NCBI GenBank assembly: GCA_025356765.1
Contig: JANXRO010000050.1
Span: forward strand, 1-9,396
Direction of reading: 5' to 3'
Length of the DNA: 9,396 nucleotides
Source of the DNA: Hyphomicrobiales bacterium
GTDB taxonomy: Bacteria; Pseudomonadota; Alphaproteobacteria; Rhizobiales; Aestuariivirgaceae
The notes below the pieces were generated by a model. That model was not told the origin of the DNA. It did no database searches and saw only the letters and a list, made by a program, of their open reading frames with translations. The position numbers and the translations under genes were made by a program. Of this stretch, positions 6,336-9,396 are shown in pieces (within the stretch, counting starts at the first letter, position 1; every line of letters begins with the position of its first letter).

Positions 6336-8098
6336 TTCCTCATATCATTCTTATCAATCCCCGCCACTTCCACTGGCTTTTTCATCGCATCGCGGCGGAA
6401 TGGGTCGCCGAGCTCTTGGTTCAACATGGCTTCGATCAACGTTGTTTTGCCATGTTTCATTTGATCTTCGATGGCTTTGTGCAAAGCTGCGGTCAGCTCA
6501 TCCATTGTGCGGGCTATAATGCCTTCAAGCCCGCAGGCCTTGGCAATGCCGGCATAAGACACTTGTTCATCCAATTCCGTGCCCACAAAATTGTCAGCAT
6601 ACCAAAGGGTTGAGTTGCGCTTTTCAGCACCCCATTGATAATTGCGAAAAACAATCTGCGTAATGGCAGGCCATTCTTTGCGGCCAATGGCTGTGAGTTC
6701 AGTCACAGCAATGCCAAAAGCACCGTCGCCTGAAAAGCCAACAACGGGCACATCTGGGCAAGCAATCTTCGCACCAACAACGGACGGAAGACCATAACCA
6801 CAGGGGCCAAACAGACCCGGTGCTAAATATTTTCGGCCCTCATCAAATGATGGATAGGCGTTGCCAATGGCGCAGTTGTTGCCAATGTCGGACGAGATAA
6901 TAGCTTCGCGCGGAAGGGCTGCTTGAATGGCGCGCCACGCCATGCGCGGGCTCATCCATTTTGGTTTGGCAGCGCGGGCGCGTTCATTCCATGTGGTGCC
7001 GGGATCATCATTTTCATGGTCCATGGACGACAATTGTTGGGCCCAACGCGATTTTGTTGTGGCAATGAGATCGCGCCTGGCTTGGCGATTGTGCTCACCT
7101 GCCGATGGAGCAAGCTTTGCCAAAATTGACGTGGCCACCTTTTTGGCATCACCCACAATGCCCACAGCCACTTTTTTCGTAAGGCCGATACGTGCAGGGT
7201 TAATGTCCACTTGAATGATCTGCGCAGTCTTCGGCCAATAATCTAATCCATAGCCGGGCAAAGTGGAAAATGGATTGAGCCTTGTGCCCAAAGCCAACAC
7301 CACATCAGCCTGTTGAATAAGCTCCATCGCGGCCTTTGATCCATTATAGCCAAGTGGCCCCGCAAACAGCGGATGGGTTCCCGGAAACGCATCATTGTGC
7401 TGATAGCCAACACACACCGGCGCATCCAGCTTTTCAGCCAGCGCTTTGGAAGCCGCAATGGCCCCGCCCAAAACCACACCGGCACCATTTAAAATAACCG
7501 GAAATTTGGCGCCGGACAAAAGCTTAGCCGCCGCCGCAATGGCATCGTCGCCACCAGCGGGGCGTTCAAATTCCACAATGGCTGGCAAATCAATATCAAT
7601 CACATGGGTAAAATAATCGCGCGGCATATTAATTTGCGCTGGTGCCGAATGGCGCTTGGCATTCATAATCACGCGGTTCAAAACTTCCGCCACGCGCGAA
7701 GGATCACGCACCTCTTCTTGATAACAAACCATGTCTTTAAACAGAGCCATCTGTTCCACTTCTTGGAATCCGCCTTGGCCGATGGTCTTGTTGGCCGCTT
7801 GCGGTGTGACCAACAACAACGGCGTGTGGTTCCAATAGGCAGTCTTCACAGGCGTTACAAAATTGGTAATACCCGGGCCATTCTGCGCAATCATCATGCA
7901 CATTTTGCCTGAAGCACGCGTGAAGCCATCGGCCATCATGCCGCCAGAACCTTCATGCGCACAATCCCAAAAATGAATTCCGGCTTTCGGAAAAATATCT
8001 GAGATCGGCATGAAGGCCGAACCGATAATGCCAAAGGCATGTTCAATGCCGTGCATTTGCAGTACTTTTACAAAGGCTTCTTCAGTGGTCATTTTCAT
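6320..8098 (-). CDS. xsc: Sulfoacetaldehyde acetyltransferase Xsc
   Basis: Xsc (EC 2.3.3.15) is a cytoplasmic thiamine diphosphate enzyme that converts sulfoacetaldehyde and phosphate into acetyl phosphate and sulfite, the desulfonation step for taurine, isethionate and related C2 sulfonates. At 592 residues the length is typical. The N-terminal KMTTEEAFVKVLQMHGIEHA and WDCAHE (with E49 as the expected catalytic glutamate) are highly characteristic. So are GPGITNFVTPVKTAYWNHTP, the middle-domain stretch around LGTRLNPFSTLPGYG, GNNCAIGNAYPSF and the ThDP-binding GDG at 457-459 followed by FRNYQWGAEKRN. GGAG at 8108-8111 on the complement, nine bases before ATG, supports the start. The usual partner pta (phosphate acetyltransferase) does not follow; a terminator does. 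bciA lies 84 bases upstream on the same strand, so co-transcription is possible but the spacing suggests a separate promoter could exist. Confidence 0.95.
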   Translation of the reverse strand: MKMTTEEAFVKVLQMHGIEHAFGIIGSAFMPISDIFPKAGIHFWDCAHEGSGGMMADGFTRASGKMCMMIAQNGPGITNFVTPVKTAYWNHTPLLLVTPQAANKTIGQGGFQEVEQMALFKDMVCYQEEVRDPSRVAEVLNRVIMNAKRHSAPAQINMPRDYFTHVIDIDLPAIVEFERPAGGDDAIAAAAKLLSGAKFPVILNGAGVVLGGAIAASKALAEKLDAPVCVGYQHNDAFPGTHPLFAGPLGYNGSKAAMELIQQADVVLALGTRLNPFSTLPGYGLDYWPKTAQIIQVDINPARIGLTKKVAVGIVGDAKKVATSILAKLAPSAGEHNRQARRDLIATTKSRWAQQLSSMDHENDDPGTTWNERARAAKPKWMSPRMAWRAIQAALPREAIISSDIGNNCAIGNAYPSFDEGRKYLAPGLFGPCGYGLPSVVGAKIACPDVPVVGFSGDGAFGIAVTELTAIGRKEWPAITQIVFRNYQWGAEKRNSTLWYADNFVGTELDEQVSYAGIAKACGLEGIIARTMDELTAALHKAIEDQMKHGKTTLIEAMLNQELGDPFRRDAMKKPVEVAGIDKNDMRKQAGA

Positions 8099-8182
8099 GG
8101 GGTAAATCTCCGTTGGTTGATAATTACAACAGCCACATCATGCCAGCTAGTGCCAGATTGCCTTGAGGTTCAAGTCACCCAT

Positions 8183-9082
8183 TTAAAACACTGCATGTTC
8201 ACCAAGATCAACACTTGCCTCACCGGCAATCAGTTGAGCGTGAAATTTTTGTAAAGTGTCACTTCCAAAAGAGGGTGTGGCATCGGCATCATAGCGCTGC
8301 GCATCAGCGTTCCACACCAACATCGATTCCGTGGCATAATAGCGACCAATGCGGGCCAGCTCTGCCTTGTCTTTGAAACCAAGTTTCGACAGAACAAATA
8401 TAATGCCGTCAAGCAGGGCCACGGGAACTTTGCGAAATTTCGCGGGCCTTCCTAAAATTTGAAACAGCGCTTCGCCCTGTTCCTTTAGCGTCATCGCAGG
8501 CCCGGGGCCACCGATGGGCAAAATTGCATTTTGCAATTTTGTTTCATCAAGACAATTTGCAATAAACCGCGCCAGATCAAAATCGCTGATGGGTTTGCAT
8601 GATGTCAATTGTCCATCGCCAAACACCATGAATGATTTGCCTTTTTGCACCCGCGCAACTTGGCCTGAAAGCGATTTAAAATAGGCTGTAGGCCGAACGA
8701 TTGAATAGGTAAGCCCAGATGCCACCAACGCTTCCTCAAACGCCAGTTTTGCATGTTGAAATGCCAGCTTGGGTTTTTGCACGCATATGGCAGAAAGCAA
8801 AACGAAGTGCTTCACGCCGTGTTTTTTTGCGGCCTCGAGCACCAGAAGATTTGCGCGGTGATCAATGGCCCAAGCATCTGCCGCAACGCCCGTGCGTGAT
8901 GCCATGCAAGACACCACCGCATCAAATTTCTCTCCCCGAAAACCATCGCGCTCTATGGATTGTGCATCCGTCACATTGCCTTGGGCACGCCCAAAGCAAA
9001 ACACGTCATGGCCGCGCAAAAGGAGTTCGAGAAGCGTTGCCTTGCCAATTGTGCCCGTTGCCCCAACCATAAATATCCGCAT
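8183..9082 (-). CDS. bciA: BciA-type divinyl (proto)chlorophyllide 8-vinyl reductase
   Basis: This 299-residue protein is an atypical short-chain/NmrA-like NAD(P)H-binding protein. The Rossmann motif GATGTIG is at residues 7-13. The BciA-like signatures follow: VRPTAYFKSLSGQV (129-142), VFGDGQLTSCKPISD (153-167), LPIGGPGPAMT (188-198), RYYATESMLV (247-256) and RYDADATPSFGSDTL (263-277), ending in DLGEHAVF. BciA reduces the C8 vinyl group of divinyl (proto)chlorophyllide with NADPH during bacteriochlorophyll synthesis. The C-terminal motifs set it apart from general NAD-dependent epimerases, so I am fairly confident, although no other pigment gene is in the window. ATG 9082 is preferred to TTG 9088 because it starts directly at the Rossmann strand; there is no clear Shine-Dalgarno. 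The upstream gap to the VOC gene is about 50 bases and holds a perfect inverted repeat. Confidence 0.88.
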   Translation of the reverse strand: MRIFMVGATGTIGKATLLELLLRGHDVFCFGRAQGNVTDAQSIERDGFRGEKFDAVVSCMASRTGVAADAWAIDHRANLLVLEAAKKHGVKHFVLLSAICVQKPKLAFQHAKLAFEEALVASGLTYSIVRPTAYFKSLSGQVARVQKGKSFMVFGDGQLTSCKPISDFDLARFIANCLDETKLQNAILPIGGPGPAMTLKEQGEALFQILGRPAKFRKVPVALLDGIIFVLSKLGFKDKAELARIGRYYATESMLVWNADAQRYDADATPSFGSDTLQKFHAQLIAGEASVDLGEHAVF

Positions 9083-9083
9083 G

Positions 9084-9125
9084 GGCAAACGCTATCACGA
9101 TCATGCAATCGGTCAAGCGTTTGCC
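9084..9125. repeat. Perfect 10-bp inverted repeat at the bciA start
   Basis: GGCAAACGCT (9084-9093) and AGCGTTTGCC (9116-9125) are exact reverse complements around 22 bases. A smaller nested dyad CGAT/ATCG (9098-9101 and 9108-9111) lies inside. In the bciA transcript the arm ends one base before the ATG, where a ribosome would bind. There is no T-run, so it is not a standard terminator. Confidence 0.6.
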
Positions 9126-9132
9126 TGCTCAA

Positions 9133-9396
9133 TCAAGGCGTTGCAAAAACGCGCAAGCGGTGGCCATCAGGGTCAACGGCCGTAAATGTATAACCAAAAT
9201 CCATCTGTGTGGGCATTTGAATAACGGGCAAGCCAGCGGCTTTCCATGTTGCATGCCAAGCATCAACTTCGGGATTATCCTTGGCATGAAAGCCAAGTTC
9301 AGCCGCACCGCCGGTTGCCTCCGGTTTTGGTTCAACGCCGCCCTTTTCCCAAAGGCCAAGCATTGTGCCGCCGTTTAAACTGAACATGGCAAACCC
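9133..9396 (-). CDS. VOC/glyoxalase-bleomycin resistance-like protein, 5' end cut by the window edge
   Basis: The visible 87 residues are open to the window edge and lack a certain start; an ATG at 9387 lies in frame but a start beyond the edge is more likely, since VOC proteins are usually 120-140 residues. The C-terminal part FTAVDPDGHRLRVFATP is the typical last strand of a vicinal oxygen chelate module, and MLGLWEKGG and AELGFHAKDNPEVDAWHATW fit the preceding strands and helix. Where metal-dependent members often have a glutamate after DPDGN, this has HRLRVF, so metal binding and activity are uncertain. It is on the same strand as bciA and ends about 50 bases before it. Confidence 0.75.
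   Translation of the reverse strand, partial: GFAMFSLNGGTMLGLWEKGGVEPKPEATGGAAELGFHAKDNPEVDAWHATWKAAGLPVIQMPTQMDFGYTFTAVDPDGHRLRVFATP

Noticed and set aside
8162..8174. CTTGA/TCAAG hairpin just after the bciA stop
   Set aside because: A 5-bp stem with a 3-base loop and no T-run is too weak to be a terminator, so bciA-xsc read-through remains possible.

Overview
The window looks like ordinary chromosomal DNA from an alphaproteobacterium, probably Hyphomicrobiales-like (rhizobial side), with G+C near one half by eye. The main support is the left-hand gene order on the + strand: SUV3-like helicase, small S4 RNA-binding protein, seven-iron ferredoxin (fdxA), CarD/CdnL-type RNA polymerase-binding regulator. 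I recall this order as common in Alphaproteobacteria. A bciA-type chlorophyll 8-vinyl reductase further right suggests an (aerobic) anoxygenic phototroph, and xsc suggests use of C2 sulfonates such as taurine. I cannot place the genus.

Layout. 68-2884 helicase; 2886-3161 S4 protein, overlapping or abutting the helicase stop and apparently using a non-ATG start; 3213-3551 fdxA; 3552-3761 a structured intergenic region with a promoter-like dyad, a good intrinsic terminator and an overlapping alternative hairpin; 3762-4589 carD with a long Lys/Ala/Pro-rich N-terminal extension; a strong terminator at about 4612-4648; 4649-4984 a small monooxygenase-like (ABM/DUF3291-like) protein. The minus-strand gene 4985-5782 (IolI-like TIM barrel) meets it tail to tail with no spacer. 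5783-5979 is a divergent promoter region with an EcfG-like promoter candidate. 5980-6297 encodes a small exported His/Tyr-rich protein. A bidirectional terminator at 6306-6335 separates it from a minus-strand run: xsc (6320-8098), bciA (8183-9082) and a VOC/glyoxalase-like gene cut by the right edge (9133-9396).

How the genes relate. The left block is information processing (RNA helicase, RNA binding, RNA polymerase regulation) plus an electron carrier. The right block is metabolic: Xsc turns sulfoacetaldehyde into acetyl phosphate and sulfite, but its usual partner pta is not beside it. BciA would reduce the 8-vinyl group of a chlorophyll precursor, but no other bch, puf or crt gene is visible. 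I see no mobile element, CRISPR array, tRNA or rRNA, and no clear new multi-gene system. The best leads are regulatory or architectural: the carD leader hairpins, the H1-like extension of CarD, a 10-bp perfect inverted repeat at the bciA start, and the non-ATG start of the S4 gene.
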